Source: Sphingomonas sp. HITSZ_GF | GTDB lineage: Bacteria > Pseudomonadota > Alphaproteobacteria > Sphingomonadales > Sphingomonadaceae | DNA: 64,000 bases | Direction of reading: 5' to 3' | Assembly (NCBI RefSeq): GCF_029543155.1 | Contig: NZ_JARQXA010000008.1 | Span: 94,433 to 158,432, forward strand | Shown: in pieces, positions 50,208 to 61,200 of the stretch | Layout of the letters: the number at the start of each line of letters is the position of its first letter | Position numbering within the stretch: the stretch's first letter is position 1 | Program-made: the position numbers and the translations under genes | The notes under the pieces: generated by a model | Seen by the model: only the letters and a program-made list of their open reading frames with translations | Databases searched by the model: none | What the model was told of the DNA's origin: nothing

Positions 50208-50232
50208 GTGCGCAAGCACAGAAGCGGGTGCG

Positions 50233-50988
50233 ATGCACGCGGTTCATCCCCTTCCCGCCACAGACTGGATCACCGCGCGGCTGCGGACCGGGGCGCGGCG
50301 GCCCTTCGTGCTGGGAATCGCCGGCGCGCAGGGCAGCGGCAAGACGACGATCGCCCGGGCGCTGGCGGCACGCCTGGGGTGCCCGGTGCTGTCGCTCGAC
50401 GACCTCTATCTGGACGGTGCGGCGCGCCAGCGGCTGGCCGAGACGGTGCACCCACTGCTGCGCACCCGCGGCGTGCCCGGCACGCACGCCGTCGCCGCGG
50501 GGCTGGCGGTGATCGAAGCGCTGGCGCACGGCCCCACCTTGCTGCCGCGCTTCGACAAGGCGCGCGACGAGCCCGGCGCACCCGAGCGGGTCGATGGCCC
50601 GGCGGAGATGCTGATCCTCGAAGGCTGGTGTCTGGGGGCGCGGCCGCAGAGGGACACCGAACTGGCGGAGCCGGTCAACGATCTCGAACGCGAGCACGAC
50701 CCGGACGGCCGCTGGCGGCGCTGGGTGAACGGCCAGCTCGCCGGGGCCTATCAGGCGCTATGGGCGCGGATCGACCAGCTGATATTCCTGCAGGCGCCCG
50801 GCTTCGAGATCGTGGCGGACTGGCGGATCGAGCAGGAACGCAATGCCGGCGGGCCGATGGCCGACGCCGAGATCCGCCGCTTCGTGCAGCATTATGAGCG
50901 GCTGACCCGCCACATGCTGCGCCATGGCTGCGACTGGGCCGATCTCACGATCGAACTCGATGCCGCGCGCCATTCCAAATTAACATAG
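50233..50988 (+). CDS. Glycerate-3-kinase-like P-loop kinase
   Basis: 251 residues. Walker A in FVLGIAGAQGSGKTTIARAL, then LSLDDLYLDGAARQRLAETVHPLLRTRGVPGTHA, matching the D-glycerate 3-kinase family (plant GLYK and bacterial relatives). Also FDKARDEPG, LILEGWCLGARP and the C-terminal helical part. It would phosphorylate glycerate or a similar hydroxyacid. Starts 81 bp from the divergent LacI gene, which probably regulates it. Confidence 0.82.
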   Translation: MHAVHPLPATDWITARLRTGARRPFVLGIAGAQGSGKTTIARALAARLGCPVLSLDDLYLDGAARQRLAETVHPLLRTRGVPGTHAVAAGLAVIEALAHGPTLLPRFDKARDEPGAPERVDGPAEMLILEGWCLGARPQRDTELAEPVNDLEREHDPDGRWRRWVNGQLAGAYQALWARIDQLIFLQAPGFEIVADWRIEQERNAGGPMADAEIRRFVQHYERLTRHMLRHGCDWADLTIELDAARHSKLT

Positions 50989-51063
50989 ATCAACTTTCCG
51001 ACGCCTATTCCGCGATCAAGCAGAATCTGCGTGCGAATTCACCTATTCATATGTAAGGCGACC

Positions 51064-51093
51064 CGCAAACATCAGTAATACAACGCAAACATC
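51064..51093. promoter_or_regulatory. 20-bp-spaced direct repeats upstream of the AraC gene
   Basis: CGCAAACATC at 51064-51073 and again at 51084-51093, two helical turns apart, about 30 bp before the AraC start. The layout fits an AraC-family operator and suggests autoregulation. Confidence 0.5.
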
Positions 51094-51120
51094 GGACATA
51101 TAGAAACTCTGGAGTTCAGT

Positions 51121-52074
51121 TTGCCGCCACCGCCCATCCGCGTCGGCCGCTTTTCCACGGCCGATATCAAGCCCGCCGATCGATACGATGCATGGCGGAG
51201 CGCGTGGCGGGGCATGGCGCCCCTGTTCGAGACCCAACCGCTCGAGGAGTTCCGGGTATCCAGCGAACTCGTCCGGCTGGGCGAGATCGGCTTCCTCTAC
51301 ACCGACATCGCCTCGCAGCGCTGGAAGCGCGACAAGCGCCTGGTTGACGAAGGCCAGGACGCGCTGGCGCTGGTGATTAACCTGGACGGCAAGGCAGCAG
51401 GCGTCGCCGGCGCGAATGATTTTCTGCAGATGCCGGGCTCGGCGGTGATCACCGATCAAAGCCAGACGTCGCTTCACGATTCAGCCGGCGGACGCAGCAT
51501 CGGCTTCTCGGTCCCGCGCAGGATGGCGATCGAGGCGGGGCTCGACGTCGCCAGCCTGCACGGCGTGGTGCTGAACCCAGCCGAAGTATCGATGCTCGCC
51601 TCGCACCTGCTTCAGGTGCGCGAGGCCCTGCCCCGCTTCAGCGAAGAGGATGCTCCCCGGCTCGGCCAGACCATGCTCGACCTGCTGGTGTTGACGCTGA
51701 AGGGTGCCCAGCGCACCGACGCGCCGGGTTTCCGCGAGGACCCGGCGACATTGGTGCTGCGCGCGCGCCAGGAGATCCACGAACATCTGGGCTCGCCCGG
51801 CCTTACCATAGCCAATCTCTGCCGCAAGCTTGGGGTGTCGCGCAGCACGCTGCACCGCGTCTTCGAGGATCGCGGTGGCGTGCAGGCCTATATCCGCGAC
51901 CTGCGGCTGGACGCGGCGCGCCAGACGCTGCTCAATCCGGACAGTGGCGAGCGCATCGGGGATATTGCCGAGCGGCTGGGCTTCAGCGACGCCGCGCATC
52001 TGAGCCGGCTGTTCAAGGCGCGCTTCGGCGAGACCCCCAGCGATTGCCGCGCGCGGAGCTCGCTAAGCCGTTGA
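51121..52074 (+). CDS. AraC-family transcriptional regulator
   Basis: 317 residues from a TTG at 51121, supported by GGAG six bases upstream (51111-51114). N-terminal effector domain (about residues 1-190) of the AraC-binding type with LPRFSEEDAPRLGQTMLDL. C-terminal DNA-binding region starts LTIANLCRKLGVSRSTLHRVF, then DRGGVQAYIRDLRLDAARQ and GDIAERLGFSDAAHLSRLFK. It lies 161 bp before the giant autotransporter and is the likely regulator of it. Confidence 0.88.
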   Translation: MPPPPIRVGRFSTADIKPADRYDAWRSAWRGMAPLFETQPLEEFRVSSELVRLGEIGFLYTDIASQRWKRDKRLVDEGQDALALVINLDGKAAGVAGANDFLQMPGSAVITDQSQTSLHDSAGGRSIGFSVPRRMAIEAGLDVASLHGVVLNPAEVSMLASHLLQVREALPRFSEEDAPRLGQTMLDLLVLTLKGAQRTDAPGFREDPATLVLRARQEIHEHLGSPGLTIANLCRKLGVSRSTLHRVFEDRGGVQAYIRDLRLDAARQTLLNPDSGERIGDIAERLGFSDAAHLSRLFKARFGETPSDCRARSSLSR

Positions 52075-52114
52075 TGTCGCGCGCCGGCATCCCAGGCGCC
52101 TGCGACATTGATCC

Positions 52115-52147
52115 AATTTACTGACACACGTGTTCAACATGTAAATT
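52115..52147. promoter_or_regulatory. Dyad upstream of the giant autotransporter
   Basis: AATTTAC (52115-52121) and GTAAATT (52141-52147) flank a central ACACGTGT palindrome (52126-52133). It lies about 90 bp before the ATG in an AT-rich pocket. Possible operator. Confidence 0.4.
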
Positions 52148-52235
52148 CACACCTTGCCCTAGGGGATTCCCCCATGTGTGCCACGCGCCAAGTCGAGTCG
52201 CGGGCGCGTGTTCATGGGTGTCGGGGGCTTCAATT

Positions 52236-55200
52236 ATGATCGATCGTGGCAATGGTGCGCGTGCGCGCAAGGCGATTTCGGCGCGCGTCGGCCGAGAAGC
52301 GCTGCTGCGCAAGGCACTGCTGGGATCGACCGCACTGATCGGCATCAGCCTCGCCACCCCTGCCCTGGCGCAGACCAGCGTGGGAGGCGGCACGATCTCG
52401 CCCAACGGGATCCTAACCAACAACACAGCCACTGGCGGCGGCGTGCAGCTGGATGGCACCAGCGGTTCGGTCACCGTGACGGATGTCACGATCGCGAATA
52501 CCAACGGCACCCCGGGCGCGGACGCCTATCGACAAGTCGCGGCCGGCGGCCAGCCCGCGTCGCTGAGCACCCGCGGCGCCAACAGTTTCTCGACCAACCA
52601 GTCCGGCGGCGCCGGAATATCGTTGACCGCACCCAACGGTACCATCAGCTGGCTGATGGATCCGACGCAGAACGGATCGACCGTTGACCTCACCGGCAGC
52701 TACGGCGGCCGCTTCAGCACCAACGGGTCCATCCTCATCTGGGATAACGCGCTCGTTTCCAGCCTGCGCAACGTCACCGCCAACGGGACCGCCGTCGCGG
52801 GCCTGAGCGCGACCGCGGGCACCACGGTAACCTATCTGCTCAAGGCCCCGACCATCTCGGGCTTCGCCGCCGGCCTGCAGGCGAACGGGCAGACCGGGGT
52901 CAACATCACCACCACGGGCGGCTCGATCGCCGCCTCCAATACCGGCGTCGATGCCGATGCCGGTAGCGGCAACATCACGATCACCTCTGCCTCGAACATC
53001 ACTGCACCGACCGGCATCGACGCGCTGGCGAGCGGCAATGTGAGCATCACCAGCAGCGGCACGATCAACGGCTCCGGCACCCCGCTCTATGGAATCCACG
53101 CGCAGGGCGGCGGCACCGTGGCGATCACCGTGAACGGCGCCATCGGCGGCACCACGCCCGGCGTTTACGGTATCTGGGCGCAGGCGGGGGCCGCGACCGG
53201 CAACACGATCGACGTCAACGCCAATGTCACCGGCACCACGGCCGGCATCTGGACAAGCAATGCCGGCCAGCCCTTCACGATCACGGTGGCCAGCGGCGGG
53301 ACGGTGACCGGCGCCGCAGGCGCCGCGATCGACGATCGCGCGGGCAGCACGATCGTCAACAACGGCGCGCTGCTCGCAGCAAGCGGCGTCAGCAGCACCA
53401 CGGTCAACATGTGGAACGGCGGCTCGCTGACCAACAACGGCACGATGGTGTCGATGGACGGCTATGCCTTCCGGACCTTTGGCGGCGTCACCAGCCTGAC
53501 CAACATCGGCACGATCACCGGCAACAACGTCAATGCCGGCGCGATCTATCTTAGCAGCAGCGCGGCCACCACGGTAAGCCTGGCTGCCGGATCGACCGTC
53601 AACGGCCGCATCTTTGCGTATGATTCCGCCAATAGCGGCACTCGTACCGTTACGGTCGCCGGCGCGCTCAACGGCGACTATGAGGCGGCGAGCGGCGGCG
53701 ACACGGCTGGCGACCTGGTCACCCTTGCCGCCACCGGCTCGATCACCGGCAATGTCCGCCTGGGCGGCGGCAACGACACGTTCAACTGGAATGGCGGCAC
53801 GCTGGGTGGCTCGCTGGACGCCGGCGCCGGCACCAACGACAGGCTCAACGTAGCCCTTGGCACCGGCAACTCCGCGACGCTGGGCAGCTATAGCGGCTTC
53901 GAGAGCATGTATCTCGCCAGCGGCAACCTGACCATCGGCAGCATCATCAATGGCTATTACTGGACGATCAACGGCGGCAAGCTGACGCTCGACGGCAACT
54001 ATTCCACCACCTTCGCCTCGGTCGCGGTGGTGAACGCCGGCGGCACCTTCGAACTGGCGGCCGGGCGCACGATCACCGGCGCCAATGCCGTCACCGCCAA
54101 CGGCACCGTCATCAACCATGGCAGCTGGACCGGTTGGAACCAGGGCGGAGACGCGACGGTCTATGCTTCACCGCTCACGTCGAACTCCGGCCTGACGCTG
54201 ACCAACGACGGCACGCTCCAGGGCATCGATGCCGATTATTCCACCGGCGTGAACCTGCGCGGCGGCACCGTCAGCATCACCAACAGCGGCCTGATCGCCG
54301 GCGGCGCGGCGGGAACCACGCATCTCACCAACGGCATTCGCGTCGAGAGCGCCACCAGCGTGAGCGTGACCAACCAGACCGGCGGGACGATCCGCGGCGC
54401 GATCGGCTTCGAGAACATCAGCAGCAGCGGCTTCTCGCTGACCAATGCCGGTACGGTCTCGGGCACCACCTACGGCATCGTGTCGAGCGGTACCTCGCCC
54501 TTCAACACCGTCACGATCAACTCCACCGGCACGATCAGCGGCGCGACGGGATCGATCCGCCTGGGCGCTGCGGGTAGCCAGACGGTCAACCTCAACGCCG
54601 GCTCGACCACCACCGGCGGCATCACCGGCACCGGCACCGGCGCGCGCGCGATCACGCTCGCCGGCCTGCTGACCGGCGGCTATGACGCGACCGCCAACAG
54701 CAACACGGCAGCCGACACTTTCACCCTGGCCAGCACCGGCAACATCACCGGCGCGATCGCGCTGGGCGACGGCAACGACAGCTTCACCTACCAGGGCGGT
54801 ACGTTCGGCAGCACGATCGATGGCGGCGCAGGCACCGACAGCTTCGCCGTCGACATCGGCGCATCGACCTACAAGACGCTCGGCCTGTCGAGCTTCACCA
54901 ATTTCGAGACCTTCGCGCTCACCTCCGGCAATCTGACCCTCACCGGCAGCCGTGACGGCGGCAATGGCTGGACCGTGGCGGGCGGCGATGCGACGACGCT
55001 CTATCTCAACGGCGCGCTGACCAACATCGCGGGCGTCGGCGTCACCCTGACCACCCCCGACCTGATGTTCGTCCAGTCGGGCGCGCAGCTGAGCGCGACC
55101 GGCGACGTGATCTATTCGAGCGGTAACGGCAACAACATCCAGAACAGCGGCACGATCACCTCGGGTACCGGCCTCTCCTCGGCCATCGCGATCGGCAGCG

Positions 55201-58200
55201 GCACCGTCGATAACTATGGCACGATCACCTATGCCGCCGGTGGCTCGATCGCGACGCAGGGCAACGGCGTTCTCGCCAGCTCCAACCAGCTCTCCCTCAC
55301 CAACCACACCGGCGCGACGCTTATCGGCCGCTGGGACGGCGCGCGCGCCAACAACGGCGCCTATATCGTCAATGACGGCCTGATCCGGGGCGACCGCTTC
55401 GCCGGCGTCGAGATCACCGGCATCAGCATCGTTCAGAACAACGCCACCGGCCGCATCTATGGCGCGACCGGCGAAGGTTCGGGCCTGCTGATCAACAACG
55501 GCGCGGTGCAGGTCACCAACGCCGGCCAGATCGTCGGCGCGGGCACCGCCGGCATCTACAACGCTGGCAGCGGCCTGCTGACCCTCAGCAACTCGGGCAC
55601 GATCGCCACGGGCACGCTCAACGGCTCGAACAACTATGTCCAGGGCGGCACCACCACGGCGATCCGCACCGGCAGCGCCAACATCACCAACAACGGCACG
55701 ATCCAGGGCGCATCGGGCGGCATCGCCGCCACCGGCGCGCTGACGCTGACCAATACCGGCCTGATAAACGGCGTCGGCACCGGCTCGCTGGCTCTCAATG
55801 CCGTCGATGTCGGGGGTGTCGCGAGCATCCTCAACAGCGGCACGATCAGCGAAGGGACGAACTTCGCGATCAGCGCCACCGGCGGCGGCACCATCACCAA
55901 CACGGTGAACGCCTCGCTCGGCGGCGGCAACGACGTGACCAATGGCTATGCGGTCTATCTGAACAACGGCACGACCTTCAACAATTACGGCCAGGCGGGC
56001 AGCGGCACCGGCGGCACGGTGCTGATCGGCAGCGGTGGCGGCACCGTGAACCTGTTCGCCGGCTCGGCCAGCGGCCGGATCATCGGCGGCGCCGGGAACG
56101 ATACGCTGGCGATCTACAGCGGCCAGACCAACGCCAGCGCAGTGACGCAGACCTATACCGTCGCGGTGAGCGGCGGATCGGGCACCGTGACGCTGCAGAG
56201 CATCGGCCCGCTGTCGGCGGCGATCTATGGCGGGATTGATCTCGGCACCGGCAACGACACGCTGCAGCTGCGCGGCGCCGGCACCGGCGCGCAGGCAGGC
56301 AGCTTCTCGCTGGCTACCACGACGGGCGCCGAGGCCATCACCAAGCTCGACAGCGGCACCTGGACCCTGACCGGCGCGGCGATCACGCCCGGAATCCGCA
56401 TCAACGCCGGCACCGGCAGCGCGGCAGGCACGCTGGTCTTCACCGGCACGACCGGGCTTACCGGCGACATCTATGTCAACGGCGCGACCATCCGGGCAAC
56501 CACCGCCGGTGCGTTCGGCAGCAGCACGATCCACATGGTCGATCCGACCGTGCAGTTCGGCGCGGCGGGCACCTATGCCAATAACTTCCTGCTCGAAGTG
56601 GGCACGCCGGCGAGCGCAGATCCCACCATCTTCCTGAACAATTCGGGCGGCGCGGTGACGCTTTCGGGCACCATCACCACCGGCAGCGGCCTCAACGCCA
56701 GCAACCAGACGATCGACACGGCGCAGGCAGTGACGTTCAGCGGCACCGCAGGCAGCACCTTCCTGGTGAGCGGCGCCAACAACTGGAGCGGCGCCACCGT
56801 GATCGACACGGTTACCGTGACCGCCAGCGGCGGCGCGGCGATCGGCGATGCCAGCGCCGTCACCGTCAACAGCGGCGCGGGGCTGACGCTGGCCGGCAGC
56901 GAGACGATCGGCGGCCTCGCCGGCGCGGGCGCGGTGGAGCTGGGCGGCAAGACGCTGACGCTGGGCGGCAACAACGCCTCGACCACCTTCACCGGCACGA
57001 TCGGCGAAGGCGGCATCGCCTATGTCGGCAGCTGGCATGTGAGCGACGGTCCGGCCTGGTCGACCAACCCCGCAGTCTATAGCGGCGTGGAAGCCGCCGC
57101 GCTGCTGTTCGGCGGCAGCGCCAGCGACTATCGCATTTCGACCAACGGCACCGACGTTGCGCAGATCAACGACAGCGTCTGGATGGACGGCTATGGCAGC
57201 CACACCCTCTACGCCACCACGCCGGCGGCAGACGACCTGCATCTCGACGCCGGGGCCGTCGGGTACAATGGGTTTGGCGACTATTCGGCCTATATCCAGG
57301 ATGACTCCACCAGATTTGCCGGGCTGACCAACTACGCGTTCCGCGCGCCGACGGGCGGCGGGCTGACCAAGATGGGCACCGGCACGCTGACGCTGACCGG
57401 CGCCAACACCTATACCGGCACCACCACCATCCTGGGCGGCACGCTGGCGCTGGGCGGCAGCGGCACGCTCGCATCCAGCCTGATCGTCAACAACGCGGCA
57501 TTCGACATCGCCGGCCACACCGGCGCGGTCAGCATCCTCAACATGACCGGCACGGGCACCACCGCGCTCGGCGCCAATGCCCTGACCCTCACCAGCGCCA
57601 GCGGCACCTATTCGGGCGCGATCGGCGGCACCGGCGCGCTGACGGTGAGCGGCGGCGGACTGTACACGCTGACCGGGTTCAGCAGCTATACCGGCGGCAC
57701 CACGGTGACCGGCAGCGGCACCAATCTGGTGGTCGGCAACGGCGCCAGCAGCGGCCGGATCACCGGCGGCATCTCGGTCGATACCGGGGCAACGCTGACC
57801 TTCAGCCGCAGCGACAATTACGATTTCACCAGCGCGATCAGCGGCGCAGGCACCGTCCAGGCACTCGGCACGGTCTCGCTGAGCGGCGCGATCACCAACA
57901 CCGGCGCCCTCAACGTCAATTCGGCGACCGGCGGCACGATCACGCTGACCGGCACACGGAGCAGCGCGAGCGTCAGCGCGGTTACGGTGGCGGGCTCGGG
58001 CAACACGCTGCGCGTCGGGCTGACCGGCTCGGTCGCTGGCGGCCAGTATCTCGGCGTCCGCCTCGACGGCACCGGCAACGGCATCGACAATTTCGGCGCG
58101 ATCACCAACACCGGCACGGGCGGCGACAATGGCTGGGGCGCCGCGATCGGCGTCGCCGCGACCAGCGGCACCAGCGTGATCAACAACGGATCGCCCAGCA

Positions 58201-61200
58201 ATTCCACTGCGACGATCAGCGGCCAGAATGCCGGCATCAACCATCTCAGCTCGGGCGGCGTGGTCGCCACCGGCCTGCTGACGGTGAACAATTACGGCCT
58301 GATCACCGGCAACCTCTACAACGCGGTCGAGAACCAGGGCGGCTCGGGCGCACTCACCGTCACCAACTATGCCACCGGCCGGATCGTCGGCCTGGGCAAT
58401 TCCGGCGGCGGCAACGGCATCAGCATGGCCGGTTCCGGCGCGCTCACCCTCACCAATGCCGGCCTGATCCTGGGCCGCAGCAACGGCGTCGCGACCAGCA
58501 GCACGGTCAACATCATCAACAGCGGCACGATCACGTCCGGCACGCTCTCGGGCGGCACCAGCGGCGTGCTTACCCTCAGCGGCAGCAGCGGCATCCAGGC
58601 GATGGGCGGCACCATCACCAACAATGCCGGCGGCCTGATCCAGGGCGGCGTCAACGGCATCCTGGTGAGCAGCGGCACGGCGAGCGCGCTGACCGTCGAC
58701 AACAGCGGCACGATCATCGGCAACACGCGCGACGGCATCGAGAATCTCAGCGCCGCGGGCGGCACGCTCAACGTCAACAACTATGCGACCGGCGTGATCA
58801 CCGGCGTGGGCAACGGCACCCCGGGCACCGGCAGCGGCATCGCCACCACCAACGCCGTCGTGACACTGAACAATGCGGGCGTCATCCGCGGCCTCGACCA
58901 AGGCGTCTATACCGGCGCCAGCAGCTTCACGCTCACCGGCAATACCGGCATCATCGCCGGCCAGGCGAACGGCATCTTTGCCAGCGGCGCCGCGACCGTG
59001 ACCAACAGCGGCACGATCGGCACCGGCACCGTGACCGGCACCGTCTTCACCGTCGGCAATGGCGGCGCGGGCCTTTCGATCGGCTCGGGCACCGTGACCA
59101 ACAATGCCGGCGGCCTGATCGCCAGCGGCAACAATGCGGGCCTCAGCTTCACCGGCTCGGGCGCGGCACAGCTCACCAACGCCAGCGGCGCGACGATCCG
59201 CGGCTCGGGCGGCGTGATCGCAGGCAGCGCCTCGACCGCGACGATCACCAACAGCGGCACCATCGAGACCGTCGCTGGCAGCAACAGCTACGGCGTGGCG
59301 ATCACCAGCGGCACGATCACCAACAATCTGGGCGGCGTCATCCGCCAGCAGAGCAGCAGCGGCCAGGTCGCGGTCTATGCGAGCGGCGCGGCGACGCTGA
59401 TCAACGACGGCGTCATCTCGAGCGTTGCCAATACCTACGCCGTGCGCATCAACGGCACCGCCACGGTCACCAACAGCGGCTCGATCACATCGGGCAACAA
59501 TGTCGCCATTATCCTGGTCGGCACCGGCAGCAACAGCGTCACCAATTCGGGCACCATCTCGGGCAGCTACGGCCTCGGCGCGTCGAGCGGTCCGGTCACG
59601 ATCACCAACACTGGCACCATCGCCGGCACTGCCGCGGCGATCGACCTCGGCTACGGCGCCTTCGACGACACGCTGAACCTCAATGCCGGTACCATCAGCG
59701 GCGCGATCAACGTCTATGCCGGCGCCGACACGATCAACCTGCGCGGCGGCACGGTGACCGGCGCGATCGCGCTGGGCGACGGCAACGACATCTTCAACTG
59801 GAGCGGCGGCAGCTTCGCCAGCATCGATGCGGGCGCCGGCATCGATACGCTGAACGTCAGCCTTGCCACGGCGACGACGCTCGACCTGACCAAGGCCATC
59901 AATTTCGAGACGGGCAACCTGCTGACCGGCACGCTGACTCTGACCGGCGCCCAGAGCGGCGCGGCGGGCTGGACGCAATCGGACGGAACCGTGCTGAACA
60001 TCGGCGCGGCGGGACAGGCAGCGAACCTGGCCGCCAACGGCGTCGGCGTAACCATCACCGGCGCCAACGCCACGATCACCGTCGCAGCGGGCAGCGCGCT
60101 GACCAGCACCAACTCCTCGGCTGTCGATGCCAGTGGCGACGGGCTGACGGTCATCAATGCCGGGACGCTGGGCGCGATCCTGTCGTCCGGGGCCAATGCC
60201 AGCGTCACCAATTCGGGAGCGGTCACCAGCACCGGGTCCGTCGCCGTCCTGATGAACGGTGGTTCGGTCACCAATAATGCCGGCGCGACGATCTTGGCGA
60301 CCGGCACCAACGCCGCCGGTCTCCAATTCCAGACCGCCGCGGGCACGCTGACCAATGCCGGCACGATCACCGGCGTGGGCAGCGGCGTCAGTGCAGGCGC
60401 GGGTAGCGCGCTTACCGTGGACAATTCGGGCCAGATCAGTGCCACGACCGGCAACGGCATCAACCTGTCCATGCAAGGCGGTACGATCACCAATAGCGGC
60501 GTGATCGCCGGCGGCACCGACACGACCAGCTATGCCGTGCACACGGCAGCCGGCACTGTCACCATCACCAACAACGGCACGATCACCGGCGGTGGCGGCG
60601 GCGCGATCAGCATCGCCAATGGCACGGTGACGGTGAACCTGAACGCCGGCTCGACCACGACCGGCAACATCGTCGCAACCGGCAGCGGCACTCGCTCGAT
60701 CAACATCTCGGGCACGCTGGACGGCAGCTACAGCTCGACCGGCCTCGCCGTCGACACGGTGGCGCTGCACAATGGCGGCTCGATCAACGGCGCCGATCTC
60801 GGCGGGGGCGACGACACCTTCCTCTATTATGGCGGCACGATCACCGGCATGATCGACGGCGGCGAGGGCAACGACGCGTTGTTCGGCGATTTCGGCGCGG
60901 GCAACAGCGCCACCGTCAGCCTTGCCAGCTTCATCAATTTCGAATCGTTCGGCGTCCTTTCGGGCGATGCGACGATCACCGGGCCCAGCGCCAATCCGGC
61001 GACCGCGATCTATGCCGGTGTCGGCGGCGTGCCGTCGGGCACGATCACCTTCATCGACACCGCGAACCTGACCGGCGACATCTACGTCAACGGCGGCAGC
61101 ATCCGGGCGAACACGGCGGGCGCGTTCGGCACGGGCACGATCCACATGATCGACCCGACCGCGACCTTCGGCGCCACCGGCACCTATGCCAACAACATTT

